From assembly GCF_005768555.2 (NCBI RefSeq), contig NZ_VCHX02000155.1, forward strand, positions 11,029 to 47,768: DNA of 36,740 nt. Direction: 5' to 3'. Positions 29,994-36,740 of the stretch are shown piece by piece; position 1 is the stretch's first letter; the number at the start of each line of letters is the position of its first letter. Source of the DNA: Streptomyces sporangiiformans. GTDB taxonomy: Bacteria > Actinomycetota > Actinomycetes > Streptomycetales > Streptomycetaceae. The notes under the pieces are model-generated. The model saw only the letters and a list, made by a program, of their open reading frames with translations, did not search any database and was not told where the DNA came from. The position numbers and the translations under genes were made by a program.

Positions 29994-30377
29994 ATGGCGA
30001 AGGGCAAGGGTCCCTACGTCTGCGGTCTCGACGCCGCCGTGGATGTCGTGGGCGGCAAGTGGAAGCCGATGATCCTTTGGGCGCTGCACGACGGCGGGAC
30101 GCTGCGCTTCGGGGAGCTGCGCCGTCATGTCGCGGGGGTCAGCGAGAAGGTGCTGATCCAGCAGCTGCGCGAGCTGGAGGCGGACGGGATCGTGCACCGC
30201 GAGGTGTACCCGGAGGTGCCGCCCCGGGTCGAGTACTCGCTCACCGAGTTGGGCAAGGCGCTCAACACCGCGCTGCTGCCGCTGGGCGAATGGGGGGATC
30301 GTCACATGCGGGAAATCGTTGCCCGGAAACACCCCGCCGAGCGCGAGGAGCAGATGGCCGTCGCGCAGTCCGGGTGA
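29994..30377 (+). CDS. HxlR-family transcriptional regulator
   Basis: A 127-aa winged-helix regulator. Family marks are CGLDAAVDVVGGKWKPMILWAL (with the conserved N-terminal Cys10 that serves redox or aldehyde sensing in several members), LRFGELRRHVAGVSEKVLIQQLRELEADGIVHREVYPEVPPRVEYSLTELG, and a C-terminal dimerisation helix. GGGAGGGAAG precedes ATG 29994. The 66-base divergent spacing from the AlkZ-like gene suggests it controls that gene and itself. The ligand is unknown. Confidence 0.93.
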   Translation: MAKGKGPYVCGLDAAVDVVGGKWKPMILWALHDGGTLRFGELRRHVAGVSEKVLIQQLRELEADGIVHREVYPEVPPRVEYSLTELGKALNTALLPLGEWGDRHMREIVARKHPAEREEQMAVAQSG

Positions 30378-30439
30378 GTTCCGGGAGGCTCGGTCGAGGG
30401 CCCGGCTGAAATGTGGGCCCCGGCCCGCCCGTTGCGAGG

Positions 30440-30563
30440 CCGTTCGGGTGCACTCGGTCGGCCGAACGGTGCCCGGAAACCATCACATGGTTTTCACATT
30501 GTTACCCCATGCGGCTCGTCCGCCCCCTCCGCCTCACGTAAAGTTCAGACCAAGGTAATTCGC
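30440..30563 (+). other. Gap after HxlR gene: hairpins and promoter-like AT-rich stretch
   Basis: The 286 bases between the convergent HxlR and DUF192 genes contain CCGTTCGG/CCGAACGG arms (30440-30447, 30462-30469), likely a terminator for the HxlR gene. They also contain AAACCAT-CAC-ATGGTTT (30477-30493), an AT-rich stretch with a TAAAGT -10-like box at 30540-30545, and AAGG at 30552-30555. This looks like a promoter reading rightward. Confidence 0.4.
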
Positions 30564-30683
30564 GTGAGCAAAAAAGCGCGGTCGGTACCGCGCAGTGGAG
30601 GGGGCTGCGCGGTGCCTTGCTCCGGGGGCTGTTCGCGACCCGCCGCCTGGTGCCGGGGGCGCGTCAGAGGTCCCGTACGGTGA
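30564..30683 (+). CDS. Possible 39-codon ORF behind the orphan promoter
   Basis: GTG 30564 lies about eight bases after AAGG and opens 39 codons (VSKKARSVPRSGGG..., five Cys) that end inside the DUF192 gene on the other strand. It contains rare AAA Lys codons and third positions unlike a normal Streptomyces gene. It could be a small Cys-rich peptide, the remnant of a truncated gene, or chance. No family is recognised. Confidence 0.2.
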   Translation: MSKKARSVPRSGGGCAVPCSGGCSRPAAWCRGRVRGPVR

Positions 30684-30999
30684 CCCGCACCCCGCGCCGC
30701 AGGCCCCACCGTTCCATCGCCCCGGCCTCCGCCTCCAGTACGTGCCGGGCCCGCAGCCGAGGCAGCCCGACCCGCCCCGGAAGCATCGTCCGCACCGCCA
30801 TGACCCGGAACTTGCGGTCCAGGTAGGCCACGTCGACCGCGAACCGCATGCCCACGGTGTGCACCGCGCTCGCCGGCGTCAGCAGCAGCGCACCCTCGAT
30901 TCCCTCGCGCCCGAGCAGTCCGCGCCGCCGTGCCCGGCCCGACTCGGCGAGCTCCAGCGGGACCGGTTCCGCTGTCCGGGGTGCGGTGAACGTGGCCAT
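30664..30999 (-). CDS. DUF192-family protein
   Basis: A 111-aa protein of the DUF192 (UPF0127) family. Features are VPLELAESGRARRRGLLGREGIEGALLL, the conserved HTVGMRFAVDVAYLDRKFRVM strand, LPGRVGLPRLRARHVLEAEAGAMERWGLRRG at the end. Most relatives have MxF...PLDLxFxD in this pattern. ATG 30999 is chosen as it gives the usual family length; the frame runs further upstream (to 31149) but the extra residues (GFQGKREGYKG) look non-coding and no ribosome site fits. The role is unknown; some members are secreted, but this one has no signal peptide. Confidence 0.85.
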   Translation of the reverse strand: MATFTAPRTAEPVPLELAESGRARRRGLLGREGIEGALLLTPASAVHTVGMRFAVDVAYLDRKFRVMAVRTMLPGRVGLPRLRARHVLEAEAGAMERWGLRRGVRVTVRDL

Positions 31000-31225
31000 G
31001 TCTGCGAAGTTAGCGAGAGCGTCAAGCGGACATTCGCAGCCCGCTTCACCCATGTGGAGGAGCCGAGGGGAGATGTCGCCAAGGGCCTCACAAGCGGTCA
31101 GAAACCCCTGAATCCCTTTGTATCCCTCCCGTTTCCCCTGGAATCCCATGCGAATCGGCCATGATCACGCCTGAATGAACGGTTCCGCAGCCACCCGGGC
31201 GTCGCCGGGCGATTGCGGAGAGTAG
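31000..31225. other. Upstream region of DUF192 and small-RNA genes
   Basis: No gene is seen. It should hold the divergent promoters for the DUF192 gene (leftward) and the small RNA (rightward). A CCCGGGCG/CGCCGGGC inverted stretch (31193-31210) and CGGTTCCGCAG / TTGCGGAG complementary segments lie just before the RNA. Confidence 0.4.
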
Positions 31226-31330
31226 TTGTGGCACGCCGATGCGCGCGGTAGCCCTTACGAAGGGTTATGGTGGAAACCCCCCCTCGGGCCGGTCCGTCTC
31301 CCCCCCACGGACCGGCCCGTTTTCTTTTGC
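31226..31330 (+). ncRNA. 6C-type small RNA (candidate)
   Basis: An approximately 100-base segment with a small CCCTT-ACG-AAGGG hairpin (31252-31264), GGTGGAAA followed by a run of seven C, then a perfect 12-bp hairpin with a C-rich loop (seven or more C) and a T-rich tail. C-run loops in successive hairpins define the actinobacterial 6C RNA class (Rfam 6C). It is independent of any recognisable gene. The 5' end is a guess: a possible -10 (AGTAGT) at 31221-31226 suggests a start near 31230. Confidence 0.6.
31286..31328 (+). terminator. Strong Rho-independent terminator
   Basis: GGGCCGGTCCGT (31286-31297) pairs perfectly with ACGGACCGGCCC (31307-31318) around a C-rich loop and is followed by GTTTTCTTTT. 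A real T-tract is exceptional in this window. It ends the candidate 6C RNA and insulates the downstream prenyltransferase gene. Confidence 0.9.
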
Positions 31331-31601
31331 GCTCCGCGCGCCCATCGCGCGCCACCACGCGCCGCCCCCCGCCACCGCACGCAGCCCCCCCGCACCCGCC
31401 GCACGCATCCACCGGGCGCCCACCACACGCATCCACCGTGCCCCGGACGAGCCACCGCCCGCGAGCCGAACCGGCGACTGAGTCGCGCGAGCCCACCGCA
31501 CATGAGGGGACAGGCCTTGCCCCAAGGGGAGGAGAGGCACCCGCAGCGGTAGGGTGTCGCCCTCGGGGGACCGCCATCTGTACGGAGGGGCTGACGTATT
31601 C
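31331..31601 (+). other. C-rich leader before the cis-prenyltransferase gene
   Basis: No gene is recognised. The plus strand is C-rich and T-poor over 31331-31500, with a 13-bp direct repeat CACGCATCCACCG at 31402-31414 and 31426-31438. The ribosome site GGAGGGG lies at 31584-31590. A promoter for the prenyltransferase must lie here, but I could not pick one. Confidence 0.4.
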
Positions 31602-32375
31602 GTGAACCTGCGCGACAACCTGCGCCGCTTGCTGGTCAGGTTCTATGCACGCAGGGTGGAAGGCCACCTTGACCACGACCAGGTGCCCAAGCACATCGGG
31701 GTCATCATGGACGGCAACCGGCGCTGGGCGAAGGCGGCGGGAAGTACCGCCGCCCAGGGGCACCGCGCCGGGGCCGACAAGATCGAGGAGTTTCTCGGCT
31801 GGTGCTCCGAGACCGACGTCGAGGTCGTCACCCTCTGGTTGCTGTCGACGGACAACTTCGACCGCCCCCAGGAAGAGCTGGTCCCCCTGCTCGGCATCAT
31901 CGAAGGCGTCGTCCGCACCCTCGCCGCCGACGGCCGCTGGCGCGTCCACCACGTCGGCACGCCGGACCTCCTGCCCTCCCAGATGCAGACAGCGCTGAAG
32001 GAGGCCGAGGAGTCCACCGCGCACGTCGACGGGATACTCGTCAACGTCGCCATCGGCTACGGCGGCCGCCAGGAGATCGCCCACGCCGTCCGCTCGATGC
32101 TCCTCGACCACGCCGACAAGGGCACCTCCATGGAGGAACTCGCCGAGAACGTCGACATCGACATGATCGGAAAGCACCTCTACACCAGTGACCAGCCCGA
32201 CCCCGACCTGGTGATCCGCACCAGCGGCGAACAGCGGCTCTCCGGATTCATGCTCTGGCAGACGGCCCATTCGGAGTACTACTTCTGTGAGGTCTTCTGG
32301 CCGGCCTTCCGGAAGGTCGACTTCCTGCGTGCACTGCGCGACTACGCGGCACGACACCGGCGTTACGGCGGCTGA
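31602..32375 (+). CDS. uppS: Isoprenyl (cis-prenyl) diphosphate synthase
   Basis: A 257-aa cis-prenyltransferase that condenses IPP onto an allylic diphosphate, yielding a short- or long-chain polyprenyl diphosphate such as the undecaprenyl-type carrier for cell-wall synthesis. Motifs: HIGVIMDGNRRWAKAAG with catalytic Asp; GHRAG; TLWLLSTDNFDRPQEE; and RTSGEQRLSGFMLWQTAHSEYYF, the C-terminal Arg/Ser/Glu/Trp pocket. GTG 31602 follows GGAGGGG by 11 bases; an in-frame GTG at 31554 is less likely. Actinobacteria often carry two or more paralogs with different chain lengths, so the symbol is used broadly. Product length cannot be read by eye. Confidence 0.9.
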   Translation: MNLRDNLRRLLVRFYARRVEGHLDHDQVPKHIGVIMDGNRRWAKAAGSTAAQGHRAGADKIEEFLGWCSETDVEVVTLWLLSTDNFDRPQEELVPLLGIIEGVVRTLAADGRWRVHHVGTPDLLPSQMQTALKEAEESTAHVDGILVNVAIGYGGRQEIAHAVRSMLLDHADKGTSMEELAENVDIDMIGKHLYTSDQPDPDLVIRTSGEQRLSGFMLWQTAHSEYYFCEVFWPAFRKVDFLRALRDYAARHRRYGG

Positions 32376-32476
32376 CAAGGCCGTCCATCAGGGACGTACT
32401 TCATCGTGTGTTAACGAACACGTCGTCGTGTGACCGGGCATGGCGGCGCGTGTTCGAGGGCATAAGCCTTCCAGGT

Positions 32477-32529
32477 CGACACCCGAACCACGGGTGTCGT
32501 ATCTCAGCGGACGGCACGGGGCCGTCCGC
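32477..32529 (+). other. Two consecutive perfect hairpins before the PIN-PhoH gene
   Basis: CGACACCCG (32477-32485) with CGGGTGTCG (32491-32499), then GCGGACGGC (32507-32515) with GCCGTCCGC (32521-32529), each 9 bp with a five-base loop. They lie in the ~300-base gap between uppS and the PhoH-type gene. They may terminate uppS (the second is followed by a G/C-rich tail ending CCCTTT) or structure the PhoH leader. Nothing else is seen in the gap. Confidence 0.65.
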
Positions 32530-32673
32530 CCGGGAGGCCCTTTGCACCAGCGCGACCGTGCGGTCAGTACGGACGAAGCGGAGGGCCGGTCCTCGGCCCG
32601 TGCATCGGTGCCAACGACCGGCCCAGATCTCCTCCGTCGCTCCCCGACCTCATCCGAGGGGGTACGTCCTTCC

Positions 32674-33999
32674 GTGGTGACCAGCACAAAGCGCCACAAG
32701 CCAGACCGGCGCACTTACGTTCTCGACACCAGCGTCCTGCTGGCCGACCCGCACGCCATGAACCGCTTCGAGGAGCACGAGGTAGTGCTCCCCGTCGTCG
32801 TGGTCACGGAACTGGAGGCCAAGCGGCACCATCCCGAACTCGGCTACTTCGCCCGGCAGGCCCTGCGCCTGCTCGACGACTACCGGGTGAGGTACGGCCG
32901 CCTCGATGCCCCCATCCCCATCGGGGATCTCGGCGGGACGATCCGTGTCGAGCTCAATCACTCGGACCCCAGCGTCCTGCCTTCCGGCTATCGCCTGGGG
33001 GACAACGACTCCCGCATCCTCGCGGTCGCCCGCAACCTCCAGGCCGAGGGGTTCGACGTCACGGTCGTGTCGAAGGACCTGCCGCTGCGGATCAAGGCGT
33101 CCTCCGTCGGTCTCCTCGCCGAGGAGTACCGCGCGGAGCTGGCCATCACGGACTCCTCCGGCTGGACCGGAATGTCCGAGCTGACGCTCTCCGCCGAACA
33201 GGTGGACCTTCTCTTCGAAGAGGAGAAGCTCTACGCCCCGGAGGCGTCCGAGCTCCCGGTGCACACGGGCCTGACGATCCAGTCCGAGCGCGGCAAGGCC
33301 CTGGGGCGCGTGACGCCCGAGGGCAACGTCCGTCTCGTACGGGGCGACCGGGAGGCCTTCGGCATCAAGGGGCGCAGCGCGGAACAGCGCATCGCCCTGG
33401 ACCTGCTGCTCGATCCGGATGTCGGGATCGTGTCGATGGGCGGCCGGGCCGGCACCGGAAAGTCGGCGCTGGCGTTGTGCGCGGGTCTGGAGGCGGTGCT
33501 CGAACGCCGCCAGCACCAGAAGGTGATGGTCTTCCGCCCGCTGTACGCGGTGGGCGGGCAGGAGCTCGGCTATCTGCCCGGCTCCGAGGCCGAGAAGATG
33601 AGCCCGTGGGCGCAGGCGGTCTTCGACACGCTGTCCGCGGTCACCAGCCGCGAGGTCATCGAGGAGGTCACCGCGCGCGGCATGCTGGAGGTCCTGCCGC
33701 TCACGCACATCCGCGGCCGCTCCCTCCACGACGCGTTTGTGATCGTGGACGAGGCGCAATCCCTGGAGCGGAACGTTCTGTTGACCGTTCTGTCCCGTAT
33801 CGGCGCGAATTCACGGGTCGTTCTGACCCATGACGTGGCCCAGCGGGACAATCTCAGGGTCGGCCGATATGACGGTGTGGTCGCCGTCGTGGAGAAGCTG
33901 AAGGGTCATCCGCTCTTTGCGCATGTCACCCTGACGCGATCCGAGAGGTCCCAGATTGCCGCCCTTGTGACGGAAATGCTGGAGGACGGGCATATCTGA
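32674..33999 (+). CDS. PIN-PhoH fusion ATPase/RNase-type protein
   Basis: A 441-aa protein of the PhoH2-type architecture. Residues ~12-135 form a PIN nuclease domain: YVLDTSVLLADP (first catalytic Asp), VVVTELEAKR, RLGDNDSRILAVARNL and VTVVSKDLPLRIKA supply the acidic residues. After a linker (~165-235), the PhoH ATPase domain has Walker A MGGRAGTGKSALAL, PLYAVGGQELGYLPGSEAEKMSPW, and Walker B FVIVDEAQSLERN, followed by GANSRVVLTHDVAQRD. Mycobacterial PhoH2 unwinds and cuts RNA and forms a toxin-antitoxin-like unit with an upstream small gene. No such partner is visible here. GTG 32674/32677 are the likely starts; GAGGGGG lies 11-14 bases upstream. Confidence 0.92.
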   Translation: MVTSTKRHKPDRRTYVLDTSVLLADPHAMNRFEEHEVVLPVVVVTELEAKRHHPELGYFARQALRLLDDYRVRYGRLDAPIPIGDLGGTIRVELNHSDPSVLPSGYRLGDNDSRILAVARNLQAEGFDVTVVSKDLPLRIKASSVGLLAEEYRAELAITDSSGWTGMSELTLSAEQVDLLFEEEKLYAPEASELPVHTGLTIQSERGKALGRVTPEGNVRLVRGDREAFGIKGRSAEQRIALDLLLDPDVGIVSMGGRAGTGKSALALCAGLEAVLERRQHQKVMVFRPLYAVGGQELGYLPGSEAEKMSPWAQAVFDTLSAVTSREVIEEVTARGMLEVLPLTHIRGRSLHDAFVIVDEAQSLERNVLLTVLSRIGANSRVVLTHDVAQRDNLRVGRYDGVVAVVEKLKGHPLFAHVTLTRSERSQIAALVTEMLEDGHI

Positions 34000-34429
34000 C
34001 CCCGTTCGACCGCTTCTGGCCAAGTCATAGCGGTTACGCGGTAGTTGGCGCCGTCCGGCAAAGGCGAAGAGCCTAGCCGGGCGGCGTCTTGGCGTGTGCT
34101 CGTTTCCGAGAAACTCCTGAGGCAAACAAGGTGTGAGCTTTCACACTCAACACAGAATTGCCTCCCGGTGCCCGGTTACGGCAGAGTCTCACTCCTGTCA
34201 GGCCCCGCATACGACACACCGGTACCCCCAGCGGTACGGCACAACAGCAGAACCAGAACCAACTCCATAAAGTCGTCGTATGCCGCCCGAGCACCATGCG
34301 GCGCTCCCGTCATGGGGGTTGCCCACCGGGTCAGTGCCTCCCGTGACCCCGCAGTTGGGAGGCCAGTGTCTAGGGGCACGATTGCGTCCGCCAGGGTCAC
34401 CGAAGCGGGCGATGCTGGAAGGAAACCGT
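34000..34429 (+). other. Long structured leader of the SLT gene
   Basis: No coding gene is seen in these 430 bases. Structural features: a long hairpin GCGCCGTCCGGC/GCCGGGCGGCGTC at 34048-34086, with one G-T wobble and a nested AGGC/GCCT in its loop, probably the PhoH terminator; GTGTGA/TCACAC near 34130-34146; a 9-bp pair GCATACGAC (34207-34215) / GTCGTATGC (34275-34283); and GCCTCCC (34336-34342) / GGGAGGC (34357-34363). Several Streptomyces wall-hydrolase genes carry c-di-AMP (ydaO-type) riboswitches in such leaders; I could not find a convincing ydaO core here, so this is open. Confidence 0.5.
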
Positions 34430-35131
34430 GTGAGCCGGATTTCGGTCCGGGGATTCGCAGTGGCCTCGGCCACCGCGGTCACCACTGTCGGCTGTGTCGT
34501 CGGTGTTGCCTCGGGTACCACCGCGCAGACCCCGTCGGATGACGCCGAGGCGCTTTCGGATGACTCGACGCTCCTCGCGGACATCCCCGCGGGCCAGCAG
34601 GCCCAGGTGCAGACCGCATCCCTGACACAGCAGGCCGACGCTCAGGCCATTGCCGCGGACACGACTGCCAAGAAGGACGCCGAGGAGGCCGCTCGCAAGA
34701 AGGCCGCCGACGACGCGGTCGCGAAGCAGAAGGCTGCCGAGAAGGCCGAGCAGGAGGCGAAGGAGCGCAAGGAGGCCGAGGAGGCCGCCAGCCGTTCCGC
34801 GACGCGCGACCCGTCCAGCTTCGCGCCCCAGAAGTCGTACACCGTTGCGGAAGTCCAGGACATGGCGCGGCAGATCGTGCCCGCGGACCAGTTCCAGTGC
34901 TTCAGCAACATCGTGGACCATGAGTCGAGCTGGAACTACCAGGCCGACAACCCCACCTCCGACGCGTACGGCTTGGTGCAGGCGCTGCCCGGCTCCAAGA
35001 TGTCCTCCGCCGGCGCCGACTGGCAGACCAACCCGGCCACCCAGATCAAGTGGGGCCTGAGCTACATGGACGGCCGCTACGGCAGCCCCTGCGAGGCCTG
35101 GTCCTTCTGGCAGGCGAACAACTGGTACTGA
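34430..35131 (+). CDS. Secreted SLT-type lytic transglycosylase
   Basis: A 233-aa exported peptidoglycan lytic enzyme. GTG 34430 is preceded by GGAAGGAAA. A signal peptide (residues ~1-32) is followed by a coiled-coil-like Ala/Lys/Glu tract (~70-125: KKDAEEAARKKAADDAVAK...), then the lysozyme-like domain (~140-233). The catalytic Glu is in NIVDHESSWNYQADNPTSDAYGLVQALPGSKM; a pair of Cys (QCFSN and PCEAW) probably forms a disulfide. The domain cleaves the glycan between MurNAc and GlcNAc and may help growth, spore germination or wall remodelling. The family resembles the Streptomyces SwlA/B/C enzymes. Confidence 0.88.
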   Translation: MSRISVRGFAVASATAVTTVGCVVGVASGTTAQTPSDDAEALSDDSTLLADIPAGQQAQVQTASLTQQADAQAIAADTTAKKDAEEAARKKAADDAVAKQKAAEKAEQEAKERKEAEEAASRSATRDPSSFAPQKSYTVAEVQDMARQIVPADQFQCFSNIVDHESSWNYQADNPTSDAYGLVQALPGSKMSSAGADWQTNPATQIKWGLSYMDGRYGSPCEAWSFWQANNWY

Positions 35132-35153
35132 GCCGACCGCCGCTCAACCTTGC

Positions 35154-35186
35154 GGAGCCCCTCACCGTCCTTCGGTGAGGGGCTTC
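35154..35186 (+). terminator. Terminator of the SLT gene
   Basis: GCCCCTCACCG (35157-35167) pairs perfectly with CGGTGAGGGGC (35173-35183), with flanking bases extending the stem. It lies 25 bases after the SLT stop and 70 bases before the AI-2E start. Confidence 0.85.
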
Positions 35187-35255
35187 GGCCATGTACGGTC
35201 GGATCCGACGACTCCGGGGGGAGTGGTGAGGAGCAACGGGGGAAAAGGACGGATC

Positions 35256-36629
35256 ATGTCGCAAGTGCCAGGGTGGCTGGGCCGGCTCGGTGCCGGACTG
35301 ACTCAGATAGGGGAGCGCTGGGAAGAGCGCCGCGCCGCGGCTGAGAAGGACGAACAGGCGGACGCCGAGGCGCCCGCGCCGGACCAGGTGCCGCCGCCTC
35401 CCGCATACGCTCCCGCCGTCGCCGCCCGCCCCGATCCCGCCGCGGCCGTGCCCTGGGGGGTACGTGTCGCCGCCGAGGCCGGCTGGCGGCTGCTCGTACT
35501 GGCGGGCACGCTCTGGGTGTTGATGCGGGTCATCAGCGCCGTACAGCTCGTCGTCCTCGCCTTCGTCGCCGCGCTGCTCATCACCGCGCTCCTCCAGCCC
35601 GCGGTGTCGCGACTGCGGCGGTACGGGATGCCGCGCGGGCTTGCCACCGCCCTCACCGCCATTCTCGGCTTCGTCATCATCGGTCTCATGGGGTGGTTCG
35701 TCACCTGGCAGGTCCTGGAGAACATCGACAACCTCTCCGACCAGATCCAGGACGGCATCGACGAGCTGCGCCGCTGGCTGCTGAACAGTCCGTTCCATGT
35801 GACCGAGGATCAGATCAACGACATCGCGCAGAACCTGCGCGAGGCGATCGGCGCGAACACCGACGAGATCACCTCCGCGGGCCTGGAGGGTGTGACGGTC
35901 GTCGTCGAGGCGCTGACCGGCATCCTCCTGACGATGTTCTCGACGCTGTTCCTGCTCTACGACGGCAAGCGCATCTGGCAGTGGACGCTGAACCTTGTCC
36001 CGGCCGCCGCCCGTCCCGGTGTCGCGGGCGCGGGGCCGCGGGCGTGGCAGACGCTGACCGCCTACGTTCGCGGGACGGTGGTCGTGGCGTTGATCGACGC
36101 CATCTTCATCGGCCTCGGCATCTTCTTCCTCGACGTCCCGATGGCCGTTCCGCTCGCCGTCTTCATCTTCCTGTTCTCCTTCATCCCGCTGGTGGGTGCG
36201 GTGGTCTCGGGGGCGTTGGCGGTGGTGGTCGCGCTCGTCACGCAGGGCGTCTTCACCGGGGTCATGACCCTGGCCGTCGTGCTCGCGGTCCAGCAGATCG
36301 AGGGCCATATCCTCCAGCCCTTCATCCTGGGCCGCGCCGTTCGGGTCCACCCGCTCGCGGTGGTGCTCTCCGTCGCGGCGGGTGGCATGGTCGCGGGGAT
36401 CGGTGGGGCGGTGGTGGCCGTTCCGCTGGTCGCCGTGACGAACACGGTGGTCGGGTATCTGCGGGCGTACTCCGGCGAGGTGGCGCACCACCGGGCGCAG
36501 CCGCCTGCCGGCACGCCGGCGCCGGCAACACCGACGGCCCCGGATGCGACTCCGACTCCGGCGATGGCTCCGGCTCCGGCTGCGACGGACTCCGCGCCTC
36601 CGCCATCGGACGCGCCTTCGTCGGAGTAG
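35256..36629 (+). CDS. AI-2E-family membrane transporter (PerM/YdiK type)
   Basis: A 457-aa polytopic membrane protein of the AI-2 exporter (UPF0118) family. A hydrophilic, acidic N-tail with Pro/Ala (~30-65) precedes about eight helices: WRLLVLAGTLWVLMRVISAVQLVVLAFVAALLITALL, LTAILGFVIIGLMGWFV, a helical loop (NIDNLSDQIQDGIDELRRWLL) and VEALTGILLTMFSTLFLLYDGKRIW. The last part shows the conserved FIPLVGAVVSGALAVVVAL and QQIEGHILQPFILGRAVRVHPLAVVLSVAAGG signature. The C-tail is Pro/Ala/Thr-rich. Members range from AI-2 export to Na+/H+ exchange, so substrate is unassigned. ATG 35256 follows GGGGGAAAAGGA. Confidence 0.93.
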   Translation: MSQVPGWLGRLGAGLTQIGERWEERRAAAEKDEQADAEAPAPDQVPPPPAYAPAVAARPDPAAAVPWGVRVAAEAGWRLLVLAGTLWVLMRVISAVQLVVLAFVAALLITALLQPAVSRLRRYGMPRGLATALTAILGFVIIGLMGWFVTWQVLENIDNLSDQIQDGIDELRRWLLNSPFHVTEDQINDIAQNLREAIGANTDEITSAGLEGVTVVVEALTGILLTMFSTLFLLYDGKRIWQWTLNLVPAAARPGVAGAGPRAWQTLTAYVRGTVVVALIDAIFIGLGIFFLDVPMAVPLAVFIFLFSFIPLVGAVVSGALAVVVALVTQGVFTGVMTLAVVLAVQQIEGHILQPFILGRAVRVHPLAVVLSVAAGGMVAGIGGAVVAVPLVAVTNTVVGYLRAYSGEVAHHRAQPPAGTPAPATPTAPDATPTPAMAPAPAATDSAPPPSDAPSSE

Positions 36630-36683
36630 AGCGCCCGGGGGATGGCGCCGGATGTGTTTCGCCCCCGCCGCCCCTACCCGTTC

Positions 36684-36740
36684 CCATCCCTGGGGCTCCG
36701 CCCCAGACCCCGCCAGGGGGCTCTGCCCCCTGGACCCCCG
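36684..36740. repeat. Terminal palindromic repeat (GGGCTCCGCCCC type)
   Basis: Two hairpins: CTGGGGC-TCC-GCCCCAG (36690-36706) and CCAGGGGGC-TCT-GCCCCCTGG (36713-36733). This pair, with the word GGGGCTCCGCCCCAGACCCC, is a repeat commonly scattered in intergenic DNA of Streptomyces. It may continue past the window edge and could act as a bidirectional terminator. Confidence 0.75.

Noticed and set aside
34000..34429. ydaO (c-di-AMP) riboswitch before the SLT gene
   Set aside because: Several GGTACGG-like words occur, but the conserved core and the paired framework of ydaO could not be assembled by eye; reported only as a structured leader.
1..36740. Transposases, integrases, phage genes, tRNA genes or rRNA genes
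   Set aside because: None were recognised on either strand; the region looks like ordinary chromosomal backbone apart from small dispersed repeats.

Overview
The window is chromosomal DNA from a high-GC actinobacterium, almost certainly a Streptomyces. The evidence is very strong G/C bias at third codon positions, GTG starts, rare TTA codons confined to a few genes, a DasR-type chitinase operator, a ZTP riboswitch of the actinobacterial kind, and intergenic palindromes of types common in Streptomyces genomes. I saw no rRNA, tRNA, insertion sequence, prophage or CRISPR array. The window begins inside a Ser/Thr protein kinase gene and ends in an intergenic palindrome.

Region by region. 1-5.3 kb: a membrane Ser/Thr kinase (partial, minus), a small acidic PH-like protein, a secreted M14 zinc carboxypeptidase (minus), and an RsbA-type MEDS/ATPase-like regulator between two tandem-repeat tracts. 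5.4-8.6 kb: a divergent Nramp-type transporter, a ZTP riboswitch controlling a stand-alone AICAR transformylase, and a second PH-like small protein that looks paralogous to the first. 8.6-12 kb (minus): an ankyrin/HEAT-repeat protein and a secreted CBM-FnIII-GH18 chitinase with a dre operator.

12.2-23.9 kb is the main system, a Tad/Flp-type pilus locus. It holds a conserved zinc-ribbon protein, CpaB, an 18-codon coupling ORF, a CpaE ATPase fused to a TadE-like pseudopilin, a second TadE, CpaF, TadB, TadC, a NarL-type histidine kinase and response regulator, the Flp pilin, a TadG-like protein, a lipoprotein and an OmpA-domain protein. CpaF powers assembly on the TadB/TadC platform. CpaE is expected to localise the machine, and Flp and the TadE proteins are the prepilin-like substrates. 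The kinase/regulator pair sits in the middle of the gene order, just before the pilin. No prepilin peptidase gene is present in the window. TTA codons in the first gene and in the kinase suggest bldA-linked, developmental expression.

24-30.4 kb: unlinked enzymes (luciferase-like oxidoreductase, GNAT acetyltransferase, methyltransferase), then a metal-resistance pair consisting of an ArsR/SmtB sensor and a P1B-4 ATPase that share a perfect 28-bp palindromic operator, then an AlkZ-like DNA glycosylase divergent from an HxlR regulator. 30.4-36.7 kb: a DUF192 protein, a probable 6C-type small RNA with a strong terminator, a cis-prenyltransferase, a PIN-PhoH ATPase, a secreted SLT-type lytic enzyme with a long structured leader, an AI-2E-family membrane protein, and a terminal palindromic repeat.
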